NCBI RefSeq assembly: GCF_000374565.1
Contig: NZ_KB894692.1
Location: 1-64,000 of the forward strand
Origin: Siminovitchia fordii DSM 16014 = CIP 108821
Lineage (GTDB): Bacteria; Bacillota; Bacilli; Bacillales; Bacillaceae_C
DNA: 64,000 nucleotides
Direction of reading: 5' to 3'
Shown here: in pieces, positions 36,966-46,033 of the stretch
Layout: each line of letters opens with the position of its first letter
Numbering within the stretch: position 1 is the stretch's first letter
The notes under the pieces: model-generated
What the model saw: only the letters and a program-made list of their open reading frames with translations
Told to the model about the DNA's origin: nothing
Databases searched by the model: none
Translations under genes and position numbers: made by a program

Positions 36966-38153
36966 ATGATTGAATTATCAAATCGGGTATCCAAAGTTAC
37001 ACCTTCATCCACGCTGGCGATAACAGCAAAAGCAAAAGAATTAAAAGCGAGCGGTCTTGATGTGATCGGGCTGGGAGCGGGTGAACCGGATTTTAACACA
37101 CCGGAAAATATTATTCAGGCGGCATACCGTTCCATGGAAGAAGGACATACAAAGTATACACCTGCGGGCGGTCAGGCTGAATTGAAGAAGGCAATCATCG
37201 GAAAATTCAAAAGGGATCAAGGACTTGATTATAATGCTTCAGAAATTATCGTTACAAACGGTGCAAAACATGCCCTTTACACACTTTTCCAAGTAATACT
37301 GAACGATGGCGATGAAGTGATCATTCCGACACCATACTGGGTAAGTTATCCTGAGCAGGTAAAGTTGGCAGGGGGCGAGCCTGTGTTTATCGACGGTGAA
37401 GAAGCAAATCATTTCAAAATCACCGGCAGACAGCTTGAAGAAGCTATAACATCCAAAACAAAGGCTGTTATTATCAACTCACCCAGCAACCCGACTGGGA
37501 TGATTTATTCGAGAGAAGAACTGGCCGAGATTGGGGAAGTTTGTAAAGTACATAATATACTGATCATCTCTGATGAAATATATGAAAAACTTCTATACGA
37601 TGGTTACGATCATGTTTCAATAGCTCAACTATCGCCTGAACTTAAAGAGTTAACCGTCATCATCAATGGTGTGTCAAAATCACATTCCATGACTGGCTGG
37701 AGAATTGGATATGCAGCAGGAAACGAAAGAATTATTAAGGCCATGACGGATGTCGCGAGTCATTCAACTTCGAATCCAACAACAACATCCCAATACGGAG
37801 CGATTGAGGCTTACACGGGAACTCAAGAGCCTGTTGAAAAAATGAGACAGGCATTTGAAAAAAGAATGAACATCATCCATGAAAAACTTACGAACATTCC
37901 AGGTGTATCATGTCTGAAGCCACAGGGCGCATTCTATTTATATCCGAACGTGAAAGAAGCCGCCGAAAACTCTGGTTTTGATGATGTAGACAGTTTTGTA
38001 CAGGCATTGCTTGAAGAGGCGCTTGTAGCTGTTGTACCGGGCTCCAGCTTCGGCTCTCCGGAAAACATCAGACTATCCTATGCCGCATCTCTTGAATTGC
38101 TGGAGGAAGCGGTCAACCGCATTCATTCATTTGTGGAGTCCAAAAGACAATAA
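36966..38153 (+). CDS. aspB: Aspartate aminotransferase
   Basis: PLP-dependent transaminase interconverting aspartate and oxaloacetate with glutamate. PLP lysine in GVSKSHSMTGWRIGY; NSPSNPTGMIYS and the early IGLGAGEPDFNTP are class I signatures. 395 residues. AAGAAGGG lies 7 bases before ATG 36966. In B. subtilis asnS follows; here a terminator and dnaD follow. Confidence 0.95.
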   Translation: MIELSNRVSKVTPSSTLAITAKAKELKASGLDVIGLGAGEPDFNTPENIIQAAYRSMEEGHTKYTPAGGQAELKKAIIGKFKRDQGLDYNASEIIVTNGAKHALYTLFQVILNDGDEVIIPTPYWVSYPEQVKLAGGEPVFIDGEEANHFKITGRQLEEAITSKTKAVIINSPSNPTGMIYSREELAEIGEVCKVHNILIISDEIYEKLLYDGYDHVSIAQLSPELKELTVIINGVSKSHSMTGWRIGYAAGNERIIKAMTDVASHSTSNPTTTSQYGAIEAYTGTQEPVEKMRQAFEKRMNIIHEKLTNIPGVSCLKPQGAFYLYPNVKEAAENSGFDDVDSFVQALLEEALVAVVPGSSFGSPENIRLSYAASLELLEEAVNRIHSFVESKRQ

Positions 38154-38170
38154 TTCATTTTGAAAATAAA

Positions 38171-38199
38171 GGCCACGTGCAATCTGTGCGTGGTTTTTC
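38171..38199 (+). terminator. Weak terminator after aspB
   Basis: Stem CCACG/CGTGG extended by TGCA/TGTG, then TTTTT. Confidence 0.55.
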
Positions 38200-38248
38200 C
38201 ATCGAAAGACACAGCGGTTTCCACGCTAGTAAAGAAGAGGTGCTGAAT

Positions 38249-38950
38249 ATGGATAAAAATATAATAGTGTCATGGATGGAAGCCGGTATGATTCAAGTCC
38301 CAAATCTGTTAATGCAAAAGTATAAGCAAATCGGGTTAGACGAAAAAGAATTGACACTGCTATTACAAGTCCTATCGTTTATTGAGACAGGTAACGAGTT
38401 TCCTACACCTGAACAATTGGCTGAAAGAATGACAATAAGCAGCGGTGAATGTTCCGGGGTGTTAAGAAAACTGGTTCAAATGCAGTTTCTTTCGATAGAA
38501 GAAGGTGTTTCGGAGGATGGAATCCGTTTTGAAAAGTATTCGATGAGCCCATTATGGATAAGGCTTGCCGACGAATTGAAATTCGAGAAAAAGCAAAGCG
38601 ACTTGAAACTTACATTGCTCGAGGAACATGACCTATATTCCCTTTTTGAGCAGGAGTTCGGAAGACCGCTATCACCAATGGAATGTGAAAACCTAGCCAT
38701 GTGGCTTGATGAAGACGGACAAGACCCTGTTATCATCAAGGCTGCATTAAGGGAAGCAGTTTTAGCTGGTAAATTGAGCTTTCGTTACATAGATCGCATT
38801 TTATTCAATTGGAAGAAAAATGGGGTCAAAACTCTCGAACAGGCACGAATGCAGGGGATACAATTTAGGCAAAAAACGAAGCAGCCAACACAGCCAACAA
38901 CGGGAACATCGTCAAAGACCATTCCGTTTTATAATTGGCTTGAACCGTGA
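38249..38950 (+). CDS. dnaD: Replication initiation protein DnaD
   Basis: Acts with DnaA, DnaB and DnaI in loading the replicative helicase at oriC and at restart sites. N-terminal winged-helix oligomerisation domain (residues about 1-125) and C-terminal DnaD domain with LSPMECENLAMWLDEDG and LSFRYIDRILFNWKKNG; the YxxxIxxxW motif is intact in this last stretch. 233 residues from ATG 38249; the frame back to 38177 runs through the aspB terminator. Confidence 0.95.
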   Translation: MDKNIIVSWMEAGMIQVPNLLMQKYKQIGLDEKELTLLLQVLSFIETGNEFPTPEQLAERMTISSGECSGVLRKLVQMQFLSIEEGVSEDGIRFEKYSMSPLWIRLADELKFEKKQSDLKLTLLEEHDLYSLFEQEFGRPLSPMECENLAMWLDEDGQDPVIIKAALREAVLAGKLSFRYIDRILFNWKKNGVKTLEQARMQGIQFRQKTKQPTQPTTGTSSKTIPFYNWLEP

Positions 38951-38974
38951 CTTTGACAACTGGAGGTGAGGTAT

Positions 38975-39640
38975 ATGTTGAATAAGCAGGAAATCCAACT
39001 TTGTATTGACACAATGGGGGAAATGTTTCCGGAAGCCGAATGTGAATTAAATCATTCGAATCCGTTTGAACTTGTCATCGCTGTTTTACTATCTGCCCAA
39101 TGTACCGATGTCCTTGTCAACAAAGTAACCAAATCCCTTTTTAAAAAGTATAAAACACCTGAAGATTATCTTAATGTGCCTATTGAGGAACTTCAGCAGG
39201 ACATACGTTCCATTGGTCTTTATCGTAATAAAGCGAACAATATTCAAAAACTGTGCCTAATGCTATTGGAGGATTACGGGGGAAAAGTGCCATCCGATCG
39301 TGATGAGCTTGTCAAGCTTCCAGGGGTTGGGCGCAAGACTGCCAATGTAGTTGTATCTGTGGCTTTCGGCGTTCCTGCTATTGCAGTTGATACACATGTG
39401 GAAAGAGTCAGTAAGCGTTTGGCTTTCTGCCGGTGGAAAGACAGTGTATTAGAGGTTGAGAAAGCATTGATGCGTAAAATTCCGAAAGAACTTTGGTCCA
39501 TCAGCCATCACAGAATGATCTTTTTCGGAAGATACCATTGTAAAGCGCAAAATCCTCAATGCCATATTTGTCCTTTACTCGATTTGTGCAGAGAAGGGAA
39601 GAAAAGAATGAGGAAGAAAGATGCTGCTTCAACAAAATAG
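38975..39640 (+). CDS. nth: Endonuclease III
   Basis: Base-excision repair glycosylase and AP lyase for oxidised pyrimidines. Helix-hairpin-helix with catalytic Lys in KLPGVGRKTANVVVSVAFG, catalytic Asp in AVDTHVERV, and four Fe-S cysteines in the pattern C-X6-C-X2-C-X5-C (CKAQNPQCHICPLLDLC). 221 residues; GGAGGTGAGG precedes ATG 38975. Probably cotranscribed with dnaD. Confidence 0.96.
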   Translation: MLNKQEIQLCIDTMGEMFPEAECELNHSNPFELVIAVLLSAQCTDVLVNKVTKSLFKKYKTPEDYLNVPIEELQQDIRSIGLYRNKANNIQKLCLMLLEDYGGKVPSDRDELVKLPGVGRKTANVVVSVAFGVPAIAVDTHVERVSKRLAFCRWKDSVLEVEKALMRKIPKELWSISHHRMIFFGRYHCKAQNPQCHICPLLDLCREGKKRMRKKDAASTK

Positions 39641-39644
39641 CTAA

Positions 39645-39677
39645 AAAAATGGATGACCTTTTTGGTCATCCATTTTT
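39645..39677 (+). terminator. Bidirectional terminator between nth and ponA
   Basis: Perfect 14-bp stem AAAAATGGATGACC/GGTCATCCATTTTT with a 5-base loop. T-rich on both strands, serving the convergent nth and ponA. Confidence 0.88.
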
Positions 39678-39683
39678 ATTATA

Positions 39684-42353
39684 TCAGTTATTTTCCCTTC
39701 GGCCTTCAGGATTGTCATCGGCTGGTGGAGAAGCAGGGGTATCAGGGTTTTCCTTCTTATCATCATTGTCGTTATTTCCAGGATCTTCATTTCCGGAATT
39801 TCCATTCCCGTCATTCCCAGGCTGCTGCCCATTGTTATTATTTTGCTCATTATTATTTTGATCCTGCCCCTGATTCTGATCCTGATCCTGATCATTTTGT
39901 TGATCATCGTCTTTGTTTTCCTGGTCGTCTTGGTTTTCAGAATCCTGATCCTCGTCTTGAAGTTCTTCCTCTTCTTCATCCTCATTTTCTTCCTGAGAAG
40001 GGACTGATACGCTGGCAGATCCCGGAGCGCTCTTTTGAGAGCCTGATACGGCAACAACTTGAATTCCGTATGTTTCACCAGGTTCAACTTCATTAATGGT
40101 ATAGCTTGTATCTGATGTTGAACCGATATCTTTTTGTTTGCCGCCTCCAAGGTTGACTTTCACTTCAAATTTCATATCACCTTTATCCATGTCCGGATGG
40201 CTCCACGAGAAGACAATCTGGTTTCCTTCCTCCTGATATTTACCGGATACTGAAGGGGCATCCAGTTTGTCATAGGCCTGCGATACTTCTTTCGGTTCAG
40301 TACCTGCGACAAACAATTCATAAACAATATTGCTTTCAGGAGTATGCTTACTTGGTTTTTTGGCAGGATTGGATCCTTTTTCGACTGCAGCTCTTACTAC
40401 ACTCTTGGGCATAGTAAAGTCAGGTGTTTCAATATCTGCTGACACATGGGTCATCAGATTTTTGAATAACTGCTGAGAAATGGTCAAATCCTTTGGTAGG
40501 ACTGGATTTTTTCTGTTCTCATAGCCTGTCCAAACGGCAATGGTATAGTTCGTAGTATAACCGGCGAACCAAGAGTCTGGGGAACTTCCATCAGGAATGT
40601 TATTTTCAAGCATCTCTTCTTGAGTATAATTCGTTGTTCCCGTTTTGCCGGCAACAGGGAGTCCTGGAATAGCTGCTGCGCTGCCTGTTGCACCTGCTTT
40701 GCCTGAGAGTACGTCTTTTAGCATATCTGTCACCATATAAGCTGTTGAATCTTTCATGGCAACTTCCGGTTCCACTTTATTTTTGATTTCCGTTTCGCCG
40801 TCCATGAGAACAATCTTTTTCACGGTATGCGGCTTATTGTACATCCCGTTATTGCCGAAGGCTGCATATGCACCGGCAAGCGTCATAGGGGAGGGGTGCT
40901 GTTCTCCGCCTCCAATTGCATCAGATTCCACTATTTTAGGGTCATCCAATCCCAGTTTTTCCGTAAATTCTTTGACTTTTTCTTGTCCTACTTCATGGAA
41001 CGCTTTTAAAGCTGGAATGTTTCTTGAACGATATAATGCTTCCCTAATCGACATTTGTCCCAAATGAGACCTGTCGAAGTTATTGATCGGTGTACCGGTA
41101 TGATATGAGTATGGCTCATCTTTGACTTGTTCATATGTCGACCAATTTAAATATTCAATTGCAGGACCATAATCAAAAATCGGTTTTGCCGTAGAGCCTG
41201 GGGTTTTGTCTTTCAGCTGAGTAGCGAAATTTCGCCCGCGTTTGACATCCTGGTTCCGGCTTCCGCCAATTGCCCTCACTTCACCGGATTTTGTATCCAT
41301 CAAAACAATTCCTGCCTGGAATTTTTCATCCGGATATTGGACAACTTCATCCGTAAAGAGCATATTTTCGGTGTATTTCTGTGCATCCGGATCAAGTGTT
41401 GTATAAATTTTTAATCCGTCTGCAAAGACATTATAGTCTCCCATTTCTTCAACTTCCCTAATGACTTGATCCACAAAAGAATCATATTTATAAGATTCTT
41501 TTTGGTTCTCATCTTGAGGGACGAGTGTTTCGGAAACTGAAATTTTCTGTGCTTTTTCCATTTGTTCTTTACTGATCTTGCCATGCTGATGCATTAGGGA
41601 TAAAACGATGTTTTTTCTTTTATCCGCTTTTTCTAGATGTTTATATGGATTATAATTGTTCGGACTCTGCGGAAGCCCCGCCAAAAATGCTGCTTCCTGT
41701 AATTCCAATTCATCCAGTGTTTTATCAAAATAGAACTTTGAAGCTGTTTCAATCCCGTGAATGCCATTGGAATAATATATTTTATTCACATACATTTCAA
41801 AGATCTGGTCTTTCGTGAAATTATTCTCAAGCTGGATGGATAACCATGCTTCCTGTGCTTTTCTTTTCAACGTTTTTTCGTCGGAAAGGAAAGAGCGTTT
41901 AACCACTTGTTGAGTCAAAGTCGAAGCACCTTCAGAACCGAAACCGCGCGAAACATTGGCAAGTACTGCTCCGGCAAGTCTTTTGACATCAATCCCGTGA
42001 TGTTTATAAAAACGGACATCTTCGGTAGCCAAGACAGCATCTTTTACCTGCTTGGGAATATCATCAAATTCAACATAGTCACGCCGCTCCGCTCCCAAAG
42101 TCGTAAACACTTCGCCGTTAATATCCAATAATTCCGAAGCGACGGGATCAACAAGCAGCTTTTTGTCAAGCTTGGGGGCATCTTTTACATACCAGGCAAA
42201 CGTACCGGCACCTGCCGCCAAACCTACAAAAGCAAGAACTAAAAAAAGTACCACTATTTTTTTGAACAGGCTGTTTTTCTTGCCCTTTTTTTGTTTTTTA
42301 TCGGCACCCAGTTTTCGGCGCCGTTCTGTACGAGATTGATAGTTCTCTCCCAT
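39684..42353 (-). CDS. ponA: Class A penicillin-binding protein 1A
   Basis: An 889-residue bifunctional wall synthase. A basic cytoplasmic N-terminus and one membrane helix (about 31-53) are followed by the GT51 glycosyltransferase domain (ATEDVRFYKHHGID, ASTLTQQVVKRSFL) and the transpeptidase domain with STAK (active Ser), SRN and KTGTTN. Next comes a fibronectin type III-like domain (about 690-775). The last 100 or so residues are almost only Asp, Glu, Asn, Gln and Gly and must be disordered outside the cell. recU lies 41 bases upstream in the same operon. Confidence 0.95.
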   Translation of the reverse strand: MGENYQSRTERRRKLGADKKQKKGKKNSLFKKIVVLFLVLAFVGLAAGAGTFAWYVKDAPKLDKKLLVDPVASELLDINGEVFTTLGAERRDYVEFDDIPKQVKDAVLATEDVRFYKHHGIDVKRLAGAVLANVSRGFGSEGASTLTQQVVKRSFLSDEKTLKRKAQEAWLSIQLENNFTKDQIFEMYVNKIYYSNGIHGIETASKFYFDKTLDELELQEAAFLAGLPQSPNNYNPYKHLEKADKRKNIVLSLMHQHGKISKEQMEKAQKISVSETLVPQDENQKESYKYDSFVDQVIREVEEMGDYNVFADGLKIYTTLDPDAQKYTENMLFTDEVVQYPDEKFQAGIVLMDTKSGEVRAIGGSRNQDVKRGRNFATQLKDKTPGSTAKPIFDYGPAIEYLNWSTYEQVKDEPYSYHTGTPINNFDRSHLGQMSIREALYRSRNIPALKAFHEVGQEKVKEFTEKLGLDDPKIVESDAIGGGEQHPSPMTLAGAYAAFGNNGMYNKPHTVKKIVLMDGETEIKNKVEPEVAMKDSTAYMVTDMLKDVLSGKAGATGSAAAIPGLPVAGKTGTTNYTQEEMLENNIPDGSSPDSWFAGYTTNYTIAVWTGYENRKNPVLPKDLTISQQLFKNLMTHVSADIETPDFTMPKSVVRAAVEKGSNPAKKPSKHTPESNIVYELFVAGTEPKEVSQAYDKLDAPSVSGKYQEEGNQIVFSWSHPDMDKGDMKFEVKVNLGGGKQKDIGSTSDTSYTINEVEPGETYGIQVVAVSGSQKSAPGSASVSVPSQEENEDEEEEELQDEDQDSENQDDQENKDDDQQNDQDQDQNQGQDQNNNEQNNNNGQQPGNDGNGNSGNEDPGNNDNDDKKENPDTPASPPADDNPEGRRENN

Positions 42354-42394
42354 GAAAAATCCTCACTTTCCATACCGCAGTTTCTATTTCATCA

Positions 42395-43006
42395 TTAAAA
42401 TGAATATAGATTCCGTATGACTTTTAAATAATCGATCCTAGGTGCCCATCCTATTTCGATGGAATGCCCGTAGGTTGCCAATTCTTCTTTTGTGATTGAT
42501 TTACGACCGCCATTTTCCATGCGGTCCCAATAGCGAAATAAATACTCGCCTTCAAGCAAAAAAATCTCCTCAGATGTTGAAAAGCGGATGATGACAAAGG
42601 CAATCCCATTTTGGTTTATTACATTTTTCATATGCTCTATCTGATGCACATGAAAATTTTTCAATGGGAAGGATGTTGGATTTTTTGTCTCTTTCGCTTC
42701 AAAATCAATATATCTGCCATTGGATATCCCATTGTAATCTGTAGTTGATGCCTGGCGGAAGTATGCTTCTTTTATGACTGCCGTGCTCCTCTTTGCATAA
42801 TCGACATGGACGATTTGGACAGGCGTGGGCTTCTTATGGATGACAGCCAGTCCATTGGCTAAATAATATTGATTTGTTTCATTTAAATCCTCTTCAAGAG
42901 TCATCCCCCTATTACTATATATAATCTCTTTATTAGGTGAATCGGCTTTTTTTTCTTTTTGAGGCCGTGCCACATATTTCCGGCCTGTAGGATAATGAAA
43001 TTCCAT
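42395..43006 (-). CDS. recU: Holliday junction resolvase RecU
   Basis: Cuts Holliday junctions in recombination and chromosome segregation. 203 residues with the nuclease core seen in [23 protein letters not shown] (Asp, Glu, Lys catalytic set) and [14 protein letters not shown]. The start at 43006 has a strong AAGGGGGAT site. The recU-ponA pair is conserved across Firmicutes. Confidence 0.95.
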   Translation of the reverse strand: MEFHYPTGRKYVARPQKEKKADSPNKEIIYSNRGMTLEEDLNETNQYYLANGLAVIHKKPTPVQIVHVDYAKRSTAVIKEAYFRQASTTDYNGISNGRYIDFEAKETKNPTSFPLKNFHVHQIEHMKNVINQNGIAFVIIRFSTSEEIFLLEGEYLFRYWDRMENGGRKSITKEELATYGHSIEIGWAPRIDYLKVIRNLYSF

Positions 43007-43107
43007 TTTTTATCCCCCTTATGAATCTAAATTATATCACAGGCTTTGAATAAAAATGTGGAACTTTAGTACATATTAAAGAGAAAATGAAGTAGGAGCG
43101 CAATGTG

Positions 43108-44094
43108 ATGAACCTCAGCAGCTCGTTTTGCAGGATCCAATCCAAAGAATATTTTATTATAAATCGGATTCGACAGGAAGAGTTTAAAGGCAATAAAGAT
43201 AACATTTCAAGGACAAAATGTTACCAGCGCTTCTTTTTGCAAAACCCGGAAATCGCATGGTCTTTTTTGGCATCCATGGTTTCAAGAAATACGGGTTGGA
43301 ATATGAGTGATCTTTTCGGAGAAATAATCCCCGAAATCCTTGATGAGGAGACAAGAAAAAGACTTTTTCTGACACTTGAAAGGGGAAATTGGCTCATCTT
43401 TAAAGATGCCTATCCCCAGTTGTTACTATACCAATATTCCAAAAAGCTGCAACGGCCGATGTTCCATTTGCTGGGTCACTTTTTTGTTTCAAATTTCATG
43501 CAATCCGAATGGAGACATTTTTGGGAAAATGGGGATAGGAAAAGACTGTTATATGCATTGATCGTCAATGAACAGCATGTGATTCAACAATCGGTTGTTT
43601 CGCATCCATTTTATAAAAGTAAAATTTTTCAATCCGCATTTTTTGCATTTCATGAGTTCCTTCACTTCAACTGTATTGTTTTTCCTACAATGAACGGTGA
43701 GCTATATGGAGAAAGCGTCGTTCAGTTTAAAAAGGTGTGGAAGAGGATTGATTTGGGTAAACGTCTATCATCCATTTTGTTTGATGAAGACTTGTATCCA
43801 CACTTTTTGTATTTTGCAGTTAATACAGAACCAACAGGATCACGCCTTGATTATGAACGTTATGCATATGCCTCGAGGAAGCGAAAGAGCCCCTTTATCA
43901 GGGCTGTTTCGCCCATTATTGAGCATAACGAAAGGCCGGTGGAAGATTGGTCTTTGAAGGCCCCTCCCAAACTTGGATGGATGGAAACTCCCTGCCTGAA
44001 AAAACCGGCTGCTCTAACGCACTGGTTTTATCAAAAACAGGATCAACTCCGACTTTATTTTCTCTTAAGGAAGATGCTTTCAAAAGGAAGTTGA
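43108..44094 (+). CDS. yppC: YppC, DUF2515 protein
   Basis: A 328-residue protein, rich in aromatic residues, without a signal peptide or clear membrane helix. It matches the DUF2515 family by pattern (NPEIAWSFLASMVSRNTGWNM, LLGHFFVSNFMQSEWRHFW) and by place, divergent from recU. Function unknown. AGGAG lies before ATG 43108; GTG 43105 is an alternative. A promoter for it must lie in the 100-base gap to recU. Confidence 0.78.
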   Translation: MNLSSSFCRIQSKEYFIINRIRQEEFKGNKDNISRTKCYQRFFLQNPEIAWSFLASMVSRNTGWNMSDLFGEIIPEILDEETRKRLFLTLERGNWLIFKDAYPQLLLYQYSKKLQRPMFHLLGHFFVSNFMQSEWRHFWENGDRKRLLYALIVNEQHVIQQSVVSHPFYKSKIFQSAFFAFHEFLHFNCIVFPTMNGELYGESVVQFKKVWKRIDLGKRLSSILFDEDLYPHFLYFAVNTEPTGSRLDYERYAYASRKRKSPFIRAVSPIIEHNERPVEDWSLKAPPKLGWMETPCLKKPAALTHWFYQKQDQLRLYFLLRKMLSKGS

Positions 44095-44232
44095 CAAAAT
44101 GTCGAATTGAAGTGCTGGTAAAAAAGATTATACACTTTGTTTGCCGATTCGCTTCTAGTTTTGTCAGCATAGCAGGAAGTTCTTTCAGAAGAGAGAATAC
44201 GTTATCAAATAAGTCGGACGGAGGAGATAACG

Positions 44233-44439
44233 ATGAACAAAAAAGACTGCCTCGGAAGACTGGCGGAAATTAAGGCCCAATTGGATCTGCTGGAAAGGCA
44301 AATTGCTGAAAGAGTCAAAGACGAAGAATCTAGTGAAGCAGCTAAAATGACTCGTGAAAGCAAGGACATGGACAGAAAACTTGCTCAATTGGAACTGAAA
44401 GATGCAAGGGAGAGAATAAGACATTATCATGTTTCTTAA
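44233..44439 (+). CDS. Small coiled-coil protein (place of yppD)
   Basis: A 68-residue charged protein, almost all helical with heptad-like spacing (LAEIKAQLDLLERQIAERV), so a coiled coil is likely. GGAGGAGATAACG precedes the ATG. It occupies the place of yppD between yppC and yppE, but I cannot confirm homology. Function unknown. Confidence 0.65.
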   Translation: MNKKDCLGRLAEIKAQLDLLERQIAERVKDEESSEAAKMTRESKDMDRKLAQLELKDARERIRHYHVS

Positions 44440-44510
44440 ACTTTATCATTAAGACCTCTTGATAAGCTGCTTATAAGGATATAAGATGATTATTGCAGTT
44501 AGAAGATCAG

Positions 44511-44539
44511 ACAGCAGCTTTATATTCAGCTGTTTTTTA
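44511..44539 (+). terminator. Weak terminator between the yppD-like gene and yppE
   Basis: Short stem ACAGC/GCTGT with a 13-base loop, then TTTTTTAA. Confidence 0.4.
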
Positions 44540-44555
44540 ATAGAGGGGCTGTAGA

Positions 44556-44936
44556 ATGATGGAGTATAGTCAATTAAAGGAAATGACAAGGGAATTGCTC
44601 GAATGCAATCGCCAAGCAGCTGAGTCTTTCCGTTATTGCCGGAAGACAGGCAAACAGGGAGATTTCTATACTGAGGTGAAGCCTTTTGCCGATAAAGTGA
44701 AGGTATTGAGTGAGGAATGGGAACCGACAGCTGTCAAATGGGTGACTGATATCAGGCCAAAAAACCTGTATCCGCTGCAGATTAAAAATACCGCGGAAAA
44801 CATACAGATGGTCTCCATCAGGGCATTTTTTCCCGATACAAGCATAAAAAGATTCAAGAGTCACATTCAATCGATTGAGTATGTACTGGAGCGGATTCTG
44901 GAAGAAATAGAGCAAAACAAATCCCCGGATCAATAA
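44556..44936 (+). CDS. yppE: YppE, DUF1798 protein
   Basis: A 126-residue helical cytoplasmic protein, DUF1798 family by pattern (FYTEVKPFADKVKVLSEEW, KRFKSHIQSIEYVLERILEE). GAGGGG lies before the two adjacent ATG codons at 44556 and 44559. Function unknown. Its stop codon lies in the loop of the terminator shared with yppF. Confidence 0.8.
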   Translation: MMEYSQLKEMTRELLECNRQAAESFRYCRKTGKQGDFYTEVKPFADKVKVLSEEWEPTAVKWVTDIRPKNLYPLQIKNTAENIQMVSIRAFFPDTSIKRFKSHIQSIEYVLERILEEIEQNKSPDQ

Positions 44937-44955
44937 TCCGGGGATTTGTTTTGCT
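44911..44955 (+). terminator. Bidirectional terminator between yppE and yppF
   Basis: A perfect 20-bp stem (44911-44930 with 44936-44955) with a 5-base loop containing the yppE stop region. The yppF stop on the other strand follows immediately. Confidence 0.85.
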
Positions 44956-45165
44956 CTAGGCTTCAGTTTTTATAGCGCTTTCAAAGAACACATCAATGTT
45001 TTGGGCTCCAAGTGCTTCCAATTCACGAATAACGTTCCGGAATTCTTTCAGGGATATTTCATTATTGATATAAGTCTGTTTAGCAAAGTCCAGCAATTGA
45101 CAAGTGTCTTCAATTGAATATGATCTTTTCTGAAAAAACCTTTCCTTTAATTCGTGAATTGTCAT
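44956..45165 (-). CDS. yppF: YppF family small protein
   Basis: A 69-residue protein beginning MTIHELKERFFQKRSY, matching the YppF family. GGAGG lies 8 bases before the chosen ATG at 45165; the upstream in-frame ATG at 45171 is within that site. Function unknown. Convergent with yppE. Confidence 0.8.
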   Translation of the reverse strand: MTIHELKERFFQKRSYSIEDTCQLLDFAKQTYINNEISLKEFRNVIRELEALGAQNIDVFFESAIKTEA

Positions 45166-45362
45166 GAACATACCTCCCAGGCTTTTTTTACATATTACCA
45201 TAGATTTTTTGATTTCCTTTTTAATAGAAAAGTGAGACTTCCGACAAAGGAAGAGAAAAATCGACAATTTTTGTATGCGCTTTCAACTTATGACTTTATC
45301 ACCTTTGCCAGCAATCACCATATTTTATATGTAGAGTAATTTTGATGAAGGAGGAAACATGG

Positions 45363-45803
45363 ATGTATCACATGAGAAGGGTTACAAGTTATGTCCCTCC
45401 TTATCCCAACACGCCCCCGCTTTATCACTCGGGCTTTGGGATGTATCCCCCCAATGGAATTTACCAGGCTCCAATGCAAATAAGTCATATGCATCCTCAA
45501 CACCTTATGAGTCCGCCGTACGGAGGAAATAACATGCCCAACCAGTTATTTCATAATCCTCTTCAGACAGAGGAAGATCATTTGCAGAATCAATATAATG
45601 ATGGTTATGCTCAGCCTTATCAAATCCCAAATTTGCCCAAACTGCCGCAAACAGGGCATTTAAACTCATTTGTCAATTCATTCAAATCTCAAAGCGGCTC
45701 TTTTGACTTAAATAAAATGATGGATACTGCAGGCCAAATGATGAATGCTTTAACACAGGTTTCCAATATGGCAAAAGGGCTTGGAAGTCTTTTCAAAACT
45801 TAA
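45363..45803 (+). CDS. yppG: YppG-like Pro/Tyr/Met-rich protein
   Basis: A 146-residue protein. The first half is rich in Pro, Tyr, His, Gln and Met (VPPYPNTPPLYHSGFGMYPP), low in structure; the last 45 residues form a hydrophobic helix region (MMDTAGQMMNALTQVSNMAK). This matches the YppG family, found only in spore formers; a spore-coat link is inferred from composition. AAGGAGG lies before ATG 45363. Confidence 0.78.
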   Translation: MYHMRRVTSYVPPYPNTPPLYHSGFGMYPPNGIYQAPMQISHMHPQHLMSPPYGGNNMPNQLFHNPLQTEEDHLQNQYNDGYAQPYQIPNLPKLPQTGHLNSFVNSFKSQSGSFDLNKMMDTAGQMMNALTQVSNMAKGLGSLFKT

Positions 45804-45807
45804 AATA

Positions 45808-45839
45808 GGTATCGGTCTTTTAAGGCCGATACCCTTTTT
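45808..45839 (+). terminator. Terminator after yppG
   Basis: Stem GGTATCGG/CCGATACC, then CTTTTTT-type T run. Confidence 0.82.
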
Positions 45840-45863
45840 TGGCTCCAACTTGGCGAATAGGAT

Positions 45864-45908
45864 GTCCAATGCAATTGGACGGATGGCGCCATAAGTGCTT
45901 TATGGCGC
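45864..45908. repeat. Two adjacent perfect hairpins in the yppG-hsp20 gap
   Basis: GTCCAAT-GCA-ATTGGAC (45864-45880) and GCGCCATAA-GTGCT-TTATGGCGC (45886-45908). Neither has a T run on either strand. The rest of the 45840-46033 gap holds no gene I can see. Confidence 0.55.
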
Positions 45909-46033
45909 AGCTTGTTGCAATTTGCAGAAAATTTAGTTGAAAATTATTAACATAAAGATGATTCGGGGGGCAACTATAAATAAAAAGGCATGTAAATTTT
46001 GCTCTGCCGAAACAAGAGGAGCTTGTGCTGCTA

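Noticed and set aside
39559-40096. Long plus-strand reading frames opposite the ponA 3' end
   Set aside because: They arise from the biased codons of the acidic PBP1A tail on the other strand; they overlap the nth-ponA terminator and lack ribosome sites.
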